Source: Lachnospiraceae bacterium (GTDB taxonomy: Bacteria; Bacillota; Clostridia; Lachnospirales; Lachnospiraceae). From it: DNA of 46,412 nucleotides. The DNA lies in the NCBI GenBank assembly GCA_016287675.1, contig JAEFAR010000019.1, positions 1-46,412 on the forward strand, written 5' to 3'. The notes under the pieces were generated by a model, which ran no database searches, had not been told where the DNA came from, and was given only the letters and a program-made list of their open reading frames with translations. The position numbers and the translations under genes are program-made. Every line of letters starts with the position of its first letter. Position 1 is the first letter of the stretch. Of the stretch, positions 23,804 to 33,347 are shown piece after piece.

Positions 23804-25582
23804 TCATGCAAGCTTGTAATTTTCAGCCTGTGCATTGAACAGCTTGTAGTAGAGGCTGTCCGTCTTCTTCATGAGATTGTCGTGTGTATCGAAATCCGCA
23901 ACTGTTCCGCCGTCGATGATGAGGATCTTGTCACAGAAGCGGGATGAACTCATGCGGTGGGAAATGTAGAAGGCTGTCTTGTCTTCCACAAGGCTGTTGA
24001 ACTTCTCGTAGATCTCGGCTTCCGCGATGGGGTCCAGAGCAGAAGCGGGTTCGTCCAGAATGACCATGCCTGCGTCTTTCTTGTAGAGGGCACGGGCAAT
24101 GGCGATCTTCTGTCCCTGGCCGCCGGACATCTCTATGCCTTCCTCGTCGTATTCCTTACCGAAGCGGCTCTCTATGCCTTTATCCAGCTCGTTGACCTTT
24201 TCGCGGAGACCGACTTCGTCGATGAGCCTGTTGATCTTCTTTATATCGTCTCCTTCGGGTACACAGGAAATGTTCTCACGGATTGAGAAATTGAATATGC
24301 TGTAATCCTGGAACACAGCGGAGATCTTTGCCATGTAGCTGCTGTAGTCGTAGTCCTGTATGTTTTTGCCGTTCACAAGGATTTCTCCGGAATCGGGTCT
24401 GAACATACGGCAGATGAGCTTCACGAGAGTGGATTTGCCCGCACCGTTAAGTCCAACTACCGAGATCTTCTGTCCGCGGTTAACGGCGAAGGATATGTTC
24501 TTAAGAACGGGCTTTTCTGCCTTGGGATAGGTGAAGGTCACATCTTTGAACTCGATGGTCTCGATCTCACCCTCGAACTTTTCCTTGTTTTTCTCCTTCG
24601 CCTCTTCGGGGATGGTCATGAACTCAAGATAGGGCTTCAGGAACGCAGTTTCCTGGAAGAGACTGACCACGCCTGCTCCCGCCTTGCCCAGAGAAAGGGT
24701 GACCGTAACGGCGGATGTAACGTACATGGTGAGATCGCCTAAGGAAAGAAGCTTGCCGAATCTCTCGGAAACAGTCCTTATGCCTACGTAGATATATGCA
24801 AACACGCCCACCATTACGGAAACGACGCTCATAAGGCCTGTAGACACTCCCACACGTCTGAACATCTTGGCAAAGTTGGTGCATATGTCATCGTTGGTCT
24901 TTCCGATGGTCCCGGTGATGAGAGGCTCTATGCCGTAGAGACGGATCTCCTTCTGGGCATCCTTTCCCATGGCCAGGTTAATGTAATAGCCATAACGACG
25001 GTTGACGGGGATAAGGTTTGACTGGAACCATACCATGGTCTTGGAGATAAGAGCGTAACATGCCAGCATCAACACGAAGCCGATAACAAGACCAATGATG
25101 AGTACAGGTCCAAGAGTGGCCATTACCGCCAGAAGTCCCAGAAGAGTCGAAATGTTACTAAGCGTATTGGCAATAGCTTCTATAGTCTGCTCGATGGCAT
25201 TCTGGTTGTTTATGGCGAAAACCGCCCTTTCCTTAAGGTCCAGATAATAGGGATCTTCAAGGTAGGAGTAGCTGATGTTCATGATCTTCTTGCTCATGGC
25301 TCTTCTCATGTACATAGCCACTTTTTCGCGCTTCACGTGCACATACCTGTCTATGATGTTTGTGATAAGCTGCATACCCACCACGTTGGCAATGATGAGA
25401 CCTACGTAAAGGAGCAGCACATTTTTGTCCCTTGCTCCCAACAGCTCGTCGATGAGGAGTTTGGGGAGGTAAACATTCAGGATCATCTCTCCTGCTTTAA
25501 GAAGTGCCCTGAATATCATCACCAGCATATATCCCGGAGCAGTCTTCCAGGCAAGTTTCAGGAAATGTATCAACTGTTTCAT
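23804..25582 (-). CDS. ABC transporter, fused permease/ATPase (half transporter 2)
   Basis: About 592 residues. An N-terminal six-helix exporter-type membrane domain (to about 310) is followed by an ATPase domain with Walker A VGLNGAGKSTLVKLICR, signature MSGGQGQKIAIARAL, Walker B GMVILDEPASAL and the switch His in YISHRMSSS. I place the start at the ATG at 25582 (MKQLIHFLK), with GAGGTGG upstream. It overlaps the stop of the partner gene as ATGA. With that partner it should form a heterodimeric exporter; the substrate is not evident. Confidence 0.92.
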   Translation of the reverse strand: MKQLIHFLKLAWKTAPGYMLVMIFRALLKAGEMILNVYLPKLLIDELLGARDKNVLLLYVGLIIANVVGMQLITNIIDRYVHVKREKVAMYMRRAMSKKIMNISYSYLEDPYYLDLKERAVFAINNQNAIEQTIEAIANTLSNISTLLGLLAVMATLGPVLIIGLVIGFVLMLACYALISKTMVWFQSNLIPVNRRYGYYINLAMGKDAQKEIRLYGIEPLITGTIGKTNDDICTNFAKMFRRVGVSTGLMSVVSVMVGVFAYIYVGIRTVSERFGKLLSLGDLTMYVTSAVTVTLSLGKAGAGVVSLFQETAFLKPYLEFMTIPEEAKEKNKEKFEGEIETIEFKDVTFTYPKAEKPVLKNISFAVNRGQKISVVGLNGAGKSTLVKLICRMFRPDSGEILVNGKNIQDYDYSSYMAKISAVFQDYSIFNFSIRENISCVPEGDDIKKINRLIDEVGLREKVNELDKGIESRFGKEYDEEGIEMSGGQGQKIAIARALYKKDAGMVILDEPASALDPIAEAEIYEKFNSLVEDKTAFYISHRMSSSRFCDKILIIDGGTVADFDTHDNLMKKTDSLYYKLFNAQAENYKLA

Positions 25583-27441
25583 ACAGCCACCTCGCATTCG
25601 TTCATATCTGCATTCTCCTCCACATCTGCATTGGGATTCTCACGGTAGTACTTACCCTGTACCACAAACATATTGTAGTACTCGCCCTTCTTTTCCATGA
25701 GTTCTTCATGGGTTCCGTACTCCCTGACTCCTGTGTTGTCAAAGAGTGCGATCTTGTCGCAGAAACGTGTGCTGGCAAGGCGGTGGGAAACGTATATGGC
25801 TGTCTTTCCCTTTACAAGATCCGCAAAGCTTTCGTAGATCTCGGCCTCAGCCAGGGCATCCAGAGCTGCCGTAGGCTCGTCCATGATGACCATGGGCGCA
25901 TCCTTGTACAGTGCCCTTGCAATGGCCAGTTTCTGTCTTTCACCACCGGAGAAGTCCGTTCCGTTCTCGTCGATGACCTTAAGCATCATCTGATCGAGGC
26001 CGCGATCGAGAGCCTCAAGTTTTTTGCCCAGTCCCACCTTCGTAAGGACTTCCTTCACTTTTTCGTCATTCACCTTCTCCCCATTCACACCGCAGGTCAC
26101 GTTGTCGCGAAGGGAAAAGGCAAGGATGTTGAAATCCTGGAAAACGGTGGAGTAGAGGGAGTAGAGATTCTCTTTTTTGATCTCGTTTATGTCTGTTCCG
26201 TTTATATAGATGTGCCCTTCATTGGGTGCATAAAGGCCGCAGATCAGCTTTACAAGGGTTGATTTGCCCGCTCCGTTAACACCCACCACCGCCAGGCGCT
26301 CGCCCTTGTGAATGGTGAAGGAGAAATCTTTAAATACGTCTTTTTCCGTATTGGGATAGCGGAAGGTCACATGATCAAAAACGATCTCAACGGAGTCGGA
26401 AGCGTCAACCTCCTTGTCTCCCTCGCTGATGAGGTCATCGTCGATCATCTTGAAGTAGTCATCCACGTACTGTCCTTCGTTCCTTATGAAGGTCACGTCC
26501 TTCCCCAGGTCTATCATGGCCGTGAGAAGGGTGGTGATGAGAGCGATGTACATGGTGAAATCACTGATGGGCATGCCGTTATATGCCTTATATGCAAGTA
26601 AGCCGTACATGGCAACGTTTGTGACGAGCAGGGTGAAAAGGCTCAGGAACCCGAGAGCGAACCTTCTGTTCTCGATCATGGCCTTGATGCCTGCATATGC
26701 ACGGATCTCAGTCTTATAGTTCTTCATGATCCTGTCACGGAGATTGAAGATCCTGATGTCCTTACCGAAGCGGAAATCGGCGGAGGTCTTCTCGTAGTAG
26801 CCCACTTTTCTGCCGGCCTTGGCCAGATCTTCCTTCCGTGCATATTCATAGTCGTGTGCCTTGGCTGCCACAAACATGGTGGCTGCCACGTGAAGGATGA
26901 GAGCCACGACGATGATGGGGTTAAGACTCACTCCGAGAGCGATCATACCCACAAGAGCAATGATCTTGGAGGGAAAACGCAAGAGTTTTCCGTAAACGCC
27001 TTCCACGCCGTCGGAGTTATTGTTGCAGGCGTTCATTGCCTTGTCGTATTTTTCGAAGAACTTGGCATCCTCTGCATATTTGTAATCCATCTTCTGGATC
27101 TTTTCGCTCTGGCGCCTCAGGTACTCCATCCTGACGAACATTACTACTCCCGTCAAAAGGTTTTCCATAAACTCCGCAAGAAAAGCCAGAACACCGGCAA
27201 TCGCCAGATAGATCAGCATTGAAACTATGAGATTTTTGATCACATCCTCTCCGCCCTTTTCCAGGGTTCCGATGGCGATCTTCGGCAGGAAAATGCTGCA
27301 GAAAGGATTTACGCCCAGCGCTATGGTAGCTGCCGCCGCATAGGCGAACATTTTCGGATAGTAGCTTTTGAGTACGGAAAGCATGCGTTTTACGGTTTTC
27401 AGCGTACTGTACTCTTTTTTCTTCTTCTTATCATTATTCAT
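25579..27441 (-). CDS. ABC transporter, fused permease/ATPase (half transporter 1)
   Basis: About 620 residues with the same layout as its partner: membrane domain (about 30-350), then Walker A VGVNGAGKSTLVKLICG, signature FSGGERQKLAIARAL, Walker B MVIMDEPTAAL and switch YVSHRLAST. The N-terminus is very basic (NNDKKKKKEYS). I choose the ATG at 27441, preceded by AAGGGGG; the frame runs 17 codons further upstream but without a ribosome site. Both halves have intact catalytic motifs, including the Glu after Walker B. Confidence 0.92.
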   Translation of the reverse strand: MNNDKKKKKEYSTLKTVKRMLSVLKSYYPKMFAYAAAATIALGVNPFCSIFLPKIAIGTLEKGGEDVIKNLIVSMLIYLAIAGVLAFLAEFMENLLTGVVMFVRMEYLRRQSEKIQKMDYKYAEDAKFFEKYDKAMNACNNNSDGVEGVYGKLLRFPSKIIALVGMIALGVSLNPIIVVALILHVAATMFVAAKAHDYEYARKEDLAKAGRKVGYYEKTSADFRFGKDIRIFNLRDRIMKNYKTEIRAYAGIKAMIENRRFALGFLSLFTLLVTNVAMYGLLAYKAYNGMPISDFTMYIALITTLLTAMIDLGKDVTFIRNEGQYVDDYFKMIDDDLISEGDKEVDASDSVEIVFDHVTFRYPNTEKDVFKDFSFTIHKGERLAVVGVNGAGKSTLVKLICGLYAPNEGHIYINGTDINEIKKENLYSLYSTVFQDFNILAFSLRDNVTCGVNGEKVNDEKVKEVLTKVGLGKKLEALDRGLDQMMLKVIDENGTDFSGGERQKLAIARALYKDAPMVIMDEPTAALDALAEAEIYESFADLVKGKTAIYVSHRLASTRFCDKIALFDNTGVREYGTHEELMEKKGEYYNMFVVQGKYYRENPNADVEENADMNECEVAV

Positions 27442-27513
27442 AAAAGCCCCCTTGAAACCTGTAATTAATGAAGCTGCAAAGCAGACCGCCAAACCCGTCC
27501 GTTTGCAGGATAG

Positions 27514-27542
27514 AAAATACCAAAAACTTTAACTTTTTACAA
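27514..27542 (-). promoter_or_regulatory. Possible promoter of the ABC transporter operon
   Basis: On the minus strand TTGTAA (27537-27542) and TATTTT (27514-27519) have a 17-base spacer, directly after the tldDE terminator. Both boxes are weak matches. Confidence 0.4.
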
Positions 27543-27568
27543 TATACTTTTACCAAGCAGTCAAAAAA

Positions 27569-27596
27569 AGAGACCAAACGGTTAAATTTGGTCTCT
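27569..27596 (-). terminator. Terminator of the tldD-tldE operon
   Basis: A perfect 10-bp inverted repeat (AGAGACCAAA and its complement) with an eight-base loop, followed by seven T on the minus strand. It lies 30 bp after the tldE stop. Confidence 0.92.
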
Positions 27597-27625
27597 GAAA
27601 CTTTCCTTATGGGAAAAAATCCGGT

Positions 27626-28912
27626 TTAGCATCCCGCAACAGAAACATCTTTAAGGAAGATGGCTTTGGGTCCGGAAATACTTGTTGTTTCCTGACGTTC
27701 CGAAGAAAGCCTTAAGCTACTCTGTACCTCGTGGATAGAGCCGTTTACACTGCCGCCTGTAACAGGCACGATCTTCGTGCCGTCGTTGTAATAGGCAAGG
27801 CGGATCTCGCCTCTGAAGCAACCCACAACGGAATCCATCTGGAAATCAGAGAAATTGACGATGTAAAGTCCTTTCTGCTTCTTCATGTCCTCAAAGCTCA
27901 TGGTGCCGCTTGCGATCCTGTACTTGTCGTAACCGCCCACAGCGGGAACATTGAGATAGCGGCAGAAACGAAGGGCACCCTGGTAGTTCTTCAATACGCC
28001 GTTTTCAATTCCCGGAAGTTCTTCCATTTTGATGCCGTCGGGAGAAAAAGGCTCATCGGGAAGAAGGTCGAGGGTGATCCTGTCACCTGAGATCTCATCC
28101 TTTCCCTGGACGAGATCTCCGATCTTATTCTCAAAATAACCCGCGAAATTGTAGAAAGCGTCGGTCTGATCGATGTAGTAGTTGAGCACTTCCCGGGCAT
28201 ATTGGTTCGGAAGAACGATGTCACACTTGCCGTTAACGGGGTTCGCCTTAGCGATGCTCCTGTCTCTTGTCATTGCGAGGGTTTCTTTCACCTTCTCAGC
28301 CAGCTGTTCGCATTCAAGATCATCGTAATCGAAGTCTGCGTAGGTTTCCACATCCTCAGGAGTCTTGCACTGGCAGACGTACTCGCCGCCGATACCGAAC
28401 TTGACCCAGCTTACATCAACGCCTTTACTTGTGACGATCCTTACAGTCCTCTTTGTCAGGAAGAATTCTGCGGAATTGATGAAGGTGTTGTCGTCCGTAT
28501 CATTCCTGTAAAGAGCCTCCACCATCTTTTCAAGTGCCCCTTCCGATGTCATTTCGGAAAGGCTGCTCTTTACATGGATCGTGTCGCTTACGACCTTGTC
28601 AGCAAGGGCATAGGCTTTATTTGTTACGAAGCCCGCAGACATGAAGGCCTTCTTCACCTTGCTGTCGATCATTTCCTCACTCATGGAAGGTTCAACAGAA
28701 AAATTGGCATCTCCCAGGTACTTTACACCGTCTTTTTCAAATTCCTTGTAAACGGTAACGGAAACGGTCTCGGTGTTGGCGATCCTTCTTGTATCCAGCT
28801 TCTTCTTTACGAAGAAGACTTCCGTAGACTCGGTAACAGTGTCACGAAGTCTGTATATGCTTACATTGTTGTTCTTTAATGCTTTTAAGATTCTGTCTAT
28901 CATGTGTTCCAC
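27626..28912 (-). CDS. tldE: TldE/PmbA family protein
   Basis: A 428-residue member of the TldD/PmbA family that lacks the HExxxH motif and therefore fits the non-catalytic TldE partner. The C-terminal GGSVNGSIHEVQSSLRLSSE and the following CF-type end belong to the conserved beta-rich C-terminal domain. In characterised systems TldD and TldE form a heterodimeric metalloprotease that trims peptides, including ribosomally made natural products. It starts 4 bp after tldD. No peptide precursor gene is visible nearby. Confidence 0.88.
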   Translation of the reverse strand: MEHMIDRILKALKNNNVSIYRLRDTVTESTEVFFVKKKLDTRRIANTETVSVTVYKEFEKDGVKYLGDANFSVEPSMSEEMIDSKVKKAFMSAGFVTNKAYALADKVVSDTIHVKSSLSEMTSEGALEKMVEALYRNDTDDNTFINSAEFFLTKRTVRIVTSKGVDVSWVKFGIGGEYVCQCKTPEDVETYADFDYDDLECEQLAEKVKETLAMTRDRSIAKANPVNGKCDIVLPNQYAREVLNYYIDQTDAFYNFAGYFENKIGDLVQGKDEISGDRITLDLLPDEPFSPDGIKMEELPGIENGVLKNYQGALRFCRYLNVPAVGGYDKYRIASGTMSFEDMKKQKGLYIVNFSDFQMDSVVGCFRGEIRLAYYNDGTKIVPVTGGSVNGSIHEVQSSLRLSSERQETTSISGPKAIFLKDVSVAGC

Positions 28913-28916
28913 CCCC

Positions 28917-30347
28917 TTAGCCTAACCTGATCTGAGCTTTGATGTAGGGACCGCCGTCGGAAACCTTGACGAATTCCTTGTAGCCCTTACCGCAGGCTCC
29001 CGAACCGCCGAGTTCAACAGTGTCGCTCATCATGGAGATGGATTCAAGAAGATCCGGAACATAGCCTGACAGGATGCAGGGTGAGAACACCTTGCCTGTG
29101 AGCTTGCCATTCTTGATCTCGCGAGCCATGTCCACCATCATCTGTATGCCCCAGTTCTTGGGATCTTCCATACCTGAAGAAGGATTTTCGAGAAGGAAGC
29201 CGTAATCGACGGAAGCGATCATGTCTTCGACCTTGTCCTTACCTGCCTCGAAGTAGGTGTTGGTCATACGTGTGTAAGCCTTTCTCTTGTAGGATTCACG
29301 CTTTCCGTTACCTGTGGGCTCGGTACCGAGGTACATTGCGGACTGGGCATCGGACATGCCTGTTTTTAATATGCCCTTGTCAATGATAACAGTGTCTGTT
29401 GCAAGCACTCCTTCATCATCGAAGAAATAGGTGCCCGTCTGTGAAACCGCATTACCGCTGTCATGCATGGTGACAAGATCGGAAGCGACGCGCTTTCCGA
29501 TGTAGCTCTGCGCGATGGCTCTGTCTTTTACAAACATATCCATCTCTGCTCCGTGACCGAATGCCTCATGTACGATCATGCCTGTAACATGAGGATTGCA
29601 TACACAGGTGTAAGTTCCCGGAACGATCTGCTCTGCGGAAAGAAGTTCGATGACAACTTCACTTGCTTTTTTTACACCCTTCTGCATCTCGTCCATGATC
29701 TCAAAGCCGCAGCGACCGGAAAAAGGACAGTAATTGTCACGTACATTGTCCCCTTCCTTCGCAGCAATGGTGAGATAGGCCTCAACCCACATGTTGCTCT
29801 GGATCATATCCTTGTTTTTCGAAAGGAAGAGCTTGGTGTACTTCTGGTAATTGATGCGGGCAGCAGCATTGATAACCCTCTTGTCTGTTGCCATAAGCGC
29901 ATCCTTGAGTTCCGTAAGCTTTGCAATGATCTTGTCATCGCCCATTTCCCAGGGTGCGATCTCATACTCACTGCTGTCGGAAAAGGTGCAGGGCTCGTCT
30001 GTCATCTGCTTGTACTCGCAGAGAGAGAGACCTCCCTTTGCCACATTCTTTAGACTCATTGCCTCATCAAGCTTTTTAAGTATCTCCGGGATCAGCTCCT
30101 CGGAAACCTCGTTAAATGAGTACTCGCCGTAGGCATTGCCGTCATATGCCTTGATGACAAAGCCGCAATTTGCGTATCTCGGGATCTCCGTGATAGAGAT
30201 TCCCGTCTTTGCCGAAGAGTACATGTTCCCCATGGAATCCACCGCAAGGATCGACGCATAGGGATATTTTGCAAGCACTGCATCAAGAAGTTTCTTGAGA
30301 ACAGGCTTGATTGCAAGAATGTATTCACTGTGTTTCAGTTTTTTCAT
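28917..30347 (-). CDS. tldD: TldD family metalloprotease subunit
   Basis: About 476 residues. The zinc protease motif HEAFGHGAEMD (HExxxH type, with the following acidic ligand) is intact near residue 260, followed by VKDRAIAQSYIGKRVASD as in TldD. I place the start at the ATG at 30347 (MKKLKHSEY), with AAAGGAG upstream, rather than five codons earlier. With TldE immediately downstream it forms the active complex. Its own promoter lies about 65 bp upstream. Confidence 0.9.
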   Translation of the reverse strand: MKKLKHSEYILAIKPVLKKLLDAVLAKYPYASILAVDSMGNMYSSAKTGISITEIPRYANCGFVIKAYDGNAYGEYSFNEVSEELIPEILKKLDEAMSLKNVAKGGLSLCEYKQMTDEPCTFSDSSEYEIAPWEMGDDKIIAKLTELKDALMATDKRVINAAARINYQKYTKLFLSKNKDMIQSNMWVEAYLTIAAKEGDNVRDNYCPFSGRCGFEIMDEMQKGVKKASEVVIELLSAEQIVPGTYTCVCNPHVTGMIVHEAFGHGAEMDMFVKDRAIAQSYIGKRVASDLVTMHDSGNAVSQTGTYFFDDEGVLATDTVIIDKGILKTGMSDAQSAMYLGTEPTGNGKRESYKRKAYTRMTNTYFEAGKDKVEDMIASVDYGFLLENPSSGMEDPKNWGIQMMVDMAREIKNGKLTGKVFSPCILSGYVPDLLESISMMSDTVELGGSGACGKGYKEFVKVSDGGPYIKAQIRLG

Positions 30348-30410
30348 TATAGCTCCTTTCATTCATGCTGCACAGCACTTACCGATGCAACACGACCCAA
30401 TAGTGGCACA

Positions 30411-30439
30411 AGTATATCACAGTATCGGATATAGAACAA
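30411..30439 (-). promoter_or_regulatory. Promoter of the tldD-tldE operon
   Basis: On the minus strand TTGTTC (30434-30439) and TATACT (30411-30416) are 17 bases apart. The -10 box is preceded by TGTGA, which gives an extended -10 character. Confidence 0.55.
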
Positions 30440-30476
30440 GGAAAGAAATGTATATGAAAACTGATCAATTGTCAAA

Positions 30477-30514
30477 AACAGCCCTTTGGAAGAGAGAACC
30501 TCCAAGGGGCTGTT
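30477..30514 (-). terminator. Terminator after the Ig-like gene
   Basis: A long hairpin on the minus strand, AACAGCCCCTTGGA pairing with TCCAAAGGGCTGTT (one mismatch), is followed by a TTT run. It sits 9 bp after the stop of the Ig-like reading frame and ends the SGNH-GH3-Ig transcript. Confidence 0.85.
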
Positions 30515-30522
30515 GTTCATTA

Positions 30523-30932
30523 TCACTTTATTTCAAACTCGTATATCAATTTCATTTCCTGACCATCCGACTTTCTCGTCAGTTTTTTAGCAATTCTATA
30601 TCTGCCGGGGATCAGTGCTCCATACACCTCTTTAAAATCAATCACTATCTTTGCTTTTCCATATGCCTTTATGTTATATAATGCCGGGTGAGATACAATG
30701 GGAACATCATGTGATAATGGCTGCCAATACCCATCAAGGTAACACTCAACTTCATAGTCATCCATTCCGCATGTATAAGTTAACCAACCCTTGTTATTTA
30801 CGAAAAAAACCCTTCGTTTTTATCAACTTTTTCACACACCAATGATACACCCGGATTTATTAGGCACCATCCAATGATAAGCGCTGCTCCGCATATCAGA
30901 ATTATAATACTGTATAACGCTATTTTTCTCAT
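30523..30932 (-). pseudogene. Frameshifted membrane-anchored Ig-like protein
   Basis: Two overlapping reading frames appear to be halves of one gene. The first (30932-30798) encodes MRKIALYSIIILICGAALII, then about 24 residues ending in VDKNEGFFS, and stops. The second continues as VNNKGWLTYTCGMDDYEVEC and ends at 30523. Its last 80 residues match the pattern of small bacterial Ig-like domains (LDGYWQPL; IPGRYRIAKKL). The frames meet at a run of seven T on the minus strand (30803-30809); one extra T would join them. So this is a recent null allele, slippage-controlled gene or sequencing error. An alternative start is 30944. Confidence 0.7.
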
Positions 30933-30955
30933 ATTTATACCCATTTAATAATTCT

Positions 30956-33328
30956 TTATAATTTCTTTGAAACAGGCAGCCTAAGCATGAAATTCAAAAT
31001 GTGTATCGCGCACTGTTCAAGCTCGGCTCTTGTCAGTTTGCCCTCTTCCAGTGATTTTTCAAGGTTGTCGCCTCTTTCATTGGTCTCGGCGGTTCCGATG
31101 TCAACGCACATGTAGATGTCGTTCACTGCGCGGACCATGGAACGAACGTCGGTGAGGTTGTGCTCAAAGCCGCCTTCCACAACGTCGTTCAGCCTTGCCC
31201 ACCAGTCGGTCATGACCATTCCGTCAAAGCCCCATTCTCTTCGGAGAATAGTCTCCGTAAGATCGTAGAAAGCGGATGTGTGATGACCGTTCACCATGTT
31301 GTAGGAAGTCATCACGGAATGGGCATTTCCTTCCCTGACAGCGATCTCAAAGCCTTTGAGGTAGATCTCTCTCAAGGCTCTTTCGGAGACCACGTTGTTC
31401 TCGTTGAATCTGCCCACCTCCTGGGAGTTTGCGCAGAAATGCTTGATGACAGCCTCATGCCCGGTTTCCGCAACGCCTTTGACCGCAGCGGAAGCCATTT
31501 TTCCCGTAAGGAAAGGATCCTCGGAAAAGTACTCGAAATTTCTTCCGCAAAGAGGGTGGCGGTGGATGTTCATTCCCGGTCCAAGAAGAACGTCGATGTC
31601 ATTCTCGGTCATTTCACGACCGATGCCCACGTAAAGCTCCTTCACAAGATCCGTATCCCAGGTGCAGGCAAGGGACACTGCCGAGGGGATCTGGGTTGCA
31701 TACATACCCTTCTTCATGTGTATTCCGCTGGGTCCGTCGGCGCAGCAACCGATGGGAACTCCCGCTGCACGCAGGTTCCTGGTGAGTCCGCCGAAAGCAG
31801 AAGCTGTACCCGGCGTAACATAGGGGTTTTCAACACCTTCACCGCGCACAAGACAGGTGAGATCCTTTGTTTCAAGGTTTGAAACAAAGTCCTCAACCGT
31901 TGCTTTTCCCTCAGCAACTTCCGTAAATGTGCATTTCTTTCCTTTCTTAAGCTCCTTGGGAAGTCTTTCTTCTATCCTCTTTGCAAGATCCACGGTGTTA
32001 AGAGGCGCGTTTTCATATAAACTTCCGTTATCCGTAGCTTTGAGACGAACGAAACGCTCCGTGGGAGCCATGGCTTCTTCACATTGTTTAACAACAACGG
32101 TTTCGGCAATTTCAAGGTTCTTTCCGTTCTCGGTAAAAGCCGCTTCTCTTGCGCATCTCACATCGAAGCCCGCAAAGATCTCATAAACACCTTTTTCAAG
32201 TACGAAGCAGCTCTTGTGTCCGGTAATTCCGAAGTCATCGTAAGCAGCCATATCATTCTTTTTAAATGTCACACTGACTTTCTCTTCTTCACCGGGCTCA
32301 AGAACTTTTGTTTTTTTGAAGCCGATGAGTTCACGATCCGGGCGCCCGAGTTTTCCTTTGGGAGCGGAGAAATAGACCTGGAACACCTGCGCTCCCGCAC
32401 GTTTTCCCGTGTTCTTTACGGTACCTGTCACGCAGATCTCCTCTTCGCCGTTCGCTTTGAGATCGGAAAGGGTGAAATCCGTGAAGGAAAGACCGAAACC
32501 GAAAGGATAGAGGACTGCCTTGGGATTAAAGGTCTCAAAGTAGCGGTAGCCCACGTATATGTCTTCTTCATAGAAATTCTCTTTGGGATCTCCGAAATTC
32601 CTGTCAGCGATATTGTCGCAGAGGCGCGCTGAAATCGTGTCTGCCAGATGGCCGGAAGGATTGACTTTTCCCACAAGGACATCAGCAAGTCCCATACCGC
32701 CTTCCGTTCCTCCTGTCCATGCATAGAGGATCGCGTCGATCCTTCCGTGGCACCATGCCTCGTCGGTCCAGGAAAGATCCATGATGTGGGAGCAGTTAAA
32801 AACTATGCCCACGTGAGCAAAATCCTTGGTAACAAGGCCTATGAGACGCTTTTCCTCTGCTGTGAGCCTGTAGCTTCCGGACTCGTTCAGGACTTCCTTT
32901 TCTTCTCCCGCACGCCTTGAAATGAAAACAAGAGCCTTATTGTTCTTTTTTGCAGCCCTTGCGATCTCCTCTTCCGTAAGGCGCTTTTCCTCCTGAGCGC
33001 GCGCTTCGGAAGCAAACTTGCCATCCTTGCCGTTGTCAAAAGGATGCTCCTTGATCCAGTCAAGAAAGATCTTTTCAAGATCCGTGTCAATGCCCTTAAA
33101 TGCGTTGTCCCTTAAGCCGTCAACAACAGAGGGTGTCTCCCTCACATTAACGTTACCGCCGGAACCTGTTCCGCATTTTGTGTATTCATATCCGCCTCTT
33201 CCGAAAAGCGCCGTTCTGTCATCGGCCTTAAGAGGCAGGAAATCATCGTAGTTTCTGAGTAATACGGCAGAATCCGCCGCTGCCTTTCTGCATAAAGGCT
33301 TTAATTCTTCCAATGCTTCACCCTTCAT
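30956..33328 (-). CDS. Beta-glucosidase, GH3 family with swapped domain order
   Basis: A 790-residue glycoside hydrolase. The order of parts is reversed relative to most GH3 enzymes. The C-terminal type alpha/beta domain comes first (AADSAVLLRNYDDFLPLK, near residue 20), then a fibronectin III-like domain (VKNTGKRAGAQVFQVYF). The catalytic TIM-barrel domain comes last, with the nucleophile Asp near residue 708 in GMVMTDWWA and KHFCANSQEVGRF before it. This permuted layout is known from some rumen enzymes such as Butyrivibrio beta-glucosidases. No signal peptide is seen, so it acts in the cytoplasm on imported oligosaccharides. It follows the SGNH gene by 19 bp. Confidence 0.92.
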   Translation of the reverse strand: MKGEALEELKPLCRKAAADSAVLLRNYDDFLPLKADDRTALFGRGGYEYTKCGTGSGGNVNVRETPSVVDGLRDNAFKGIDTDLEKIFLDWIKEHPFDNGKDGKFASEARAQEEKRLTEEEIARAAKKNNKALVFISRRAGEEKEVLNESGSYRLTAEEKRLIGLVTKDFAHVGIVFNCSHIMDLSWTDEAWCHGRIDAILYAWTGGTEGGMGLADVLVGKVNPSGHLADTISARLCDNIADRNFGDPKENFYEEDIYVGYRYFETFNPKAVLYPFGFGLSFTDFTLSDLKANGEEEICVTGTVKNTGKRAGAQVFQVYFSAPKGKLGRPDRELIGFKKTKVLEPGEEEKVSVTFKKNDMAAYDDFGITGHKSCFVLEKGVYEIFAGFDVRCAREAAFTENGKNLEIAETVVVKQCEEAMAPTERFVRLKATDNGSLYENAPLNTVDLAKRIEERLPKELKKGKKCTFTEVAEGKATVEDFVSNLETKDLTCLVRGEGVENPYVTPGTASAFGGLTRNLRAAGVPIGCCADGPSGIHMKKGMYATQIPSAVSLACTWDTDLVKELYVGIGREMTENDIDVLLGPGMNIHRHPLCGRNFEYFSEDPFLTGKMASAAVKGVAETGHEAVIKHFCANSQEVGRFNENNVVSERALREIYLKGFEIAVREGNAHSVMTSYNMVNGHHTSAFYDLTETILRREWGFDGMVMTDWWARLNDVVEGGFEHNLTDVRSMVRAVNDIYMCVDIGTAETNERGDNLEKSLEEGKLTRAELEQCAIHILNFMLRLPVSKKL

Positions 33329-33347
33329 ATCTTTTCCTCATCTTTCT

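Noticed and set aside
27500-30520. Peptide natural-product (RiPP) cluster around tldD/tldE and the ABC exporter
   Set aside because: No short precursor gene or modifying enzyme is visible, and a strong terminator separates tldDE from the exporter genes. TldD/TldE also occur as general proteases.
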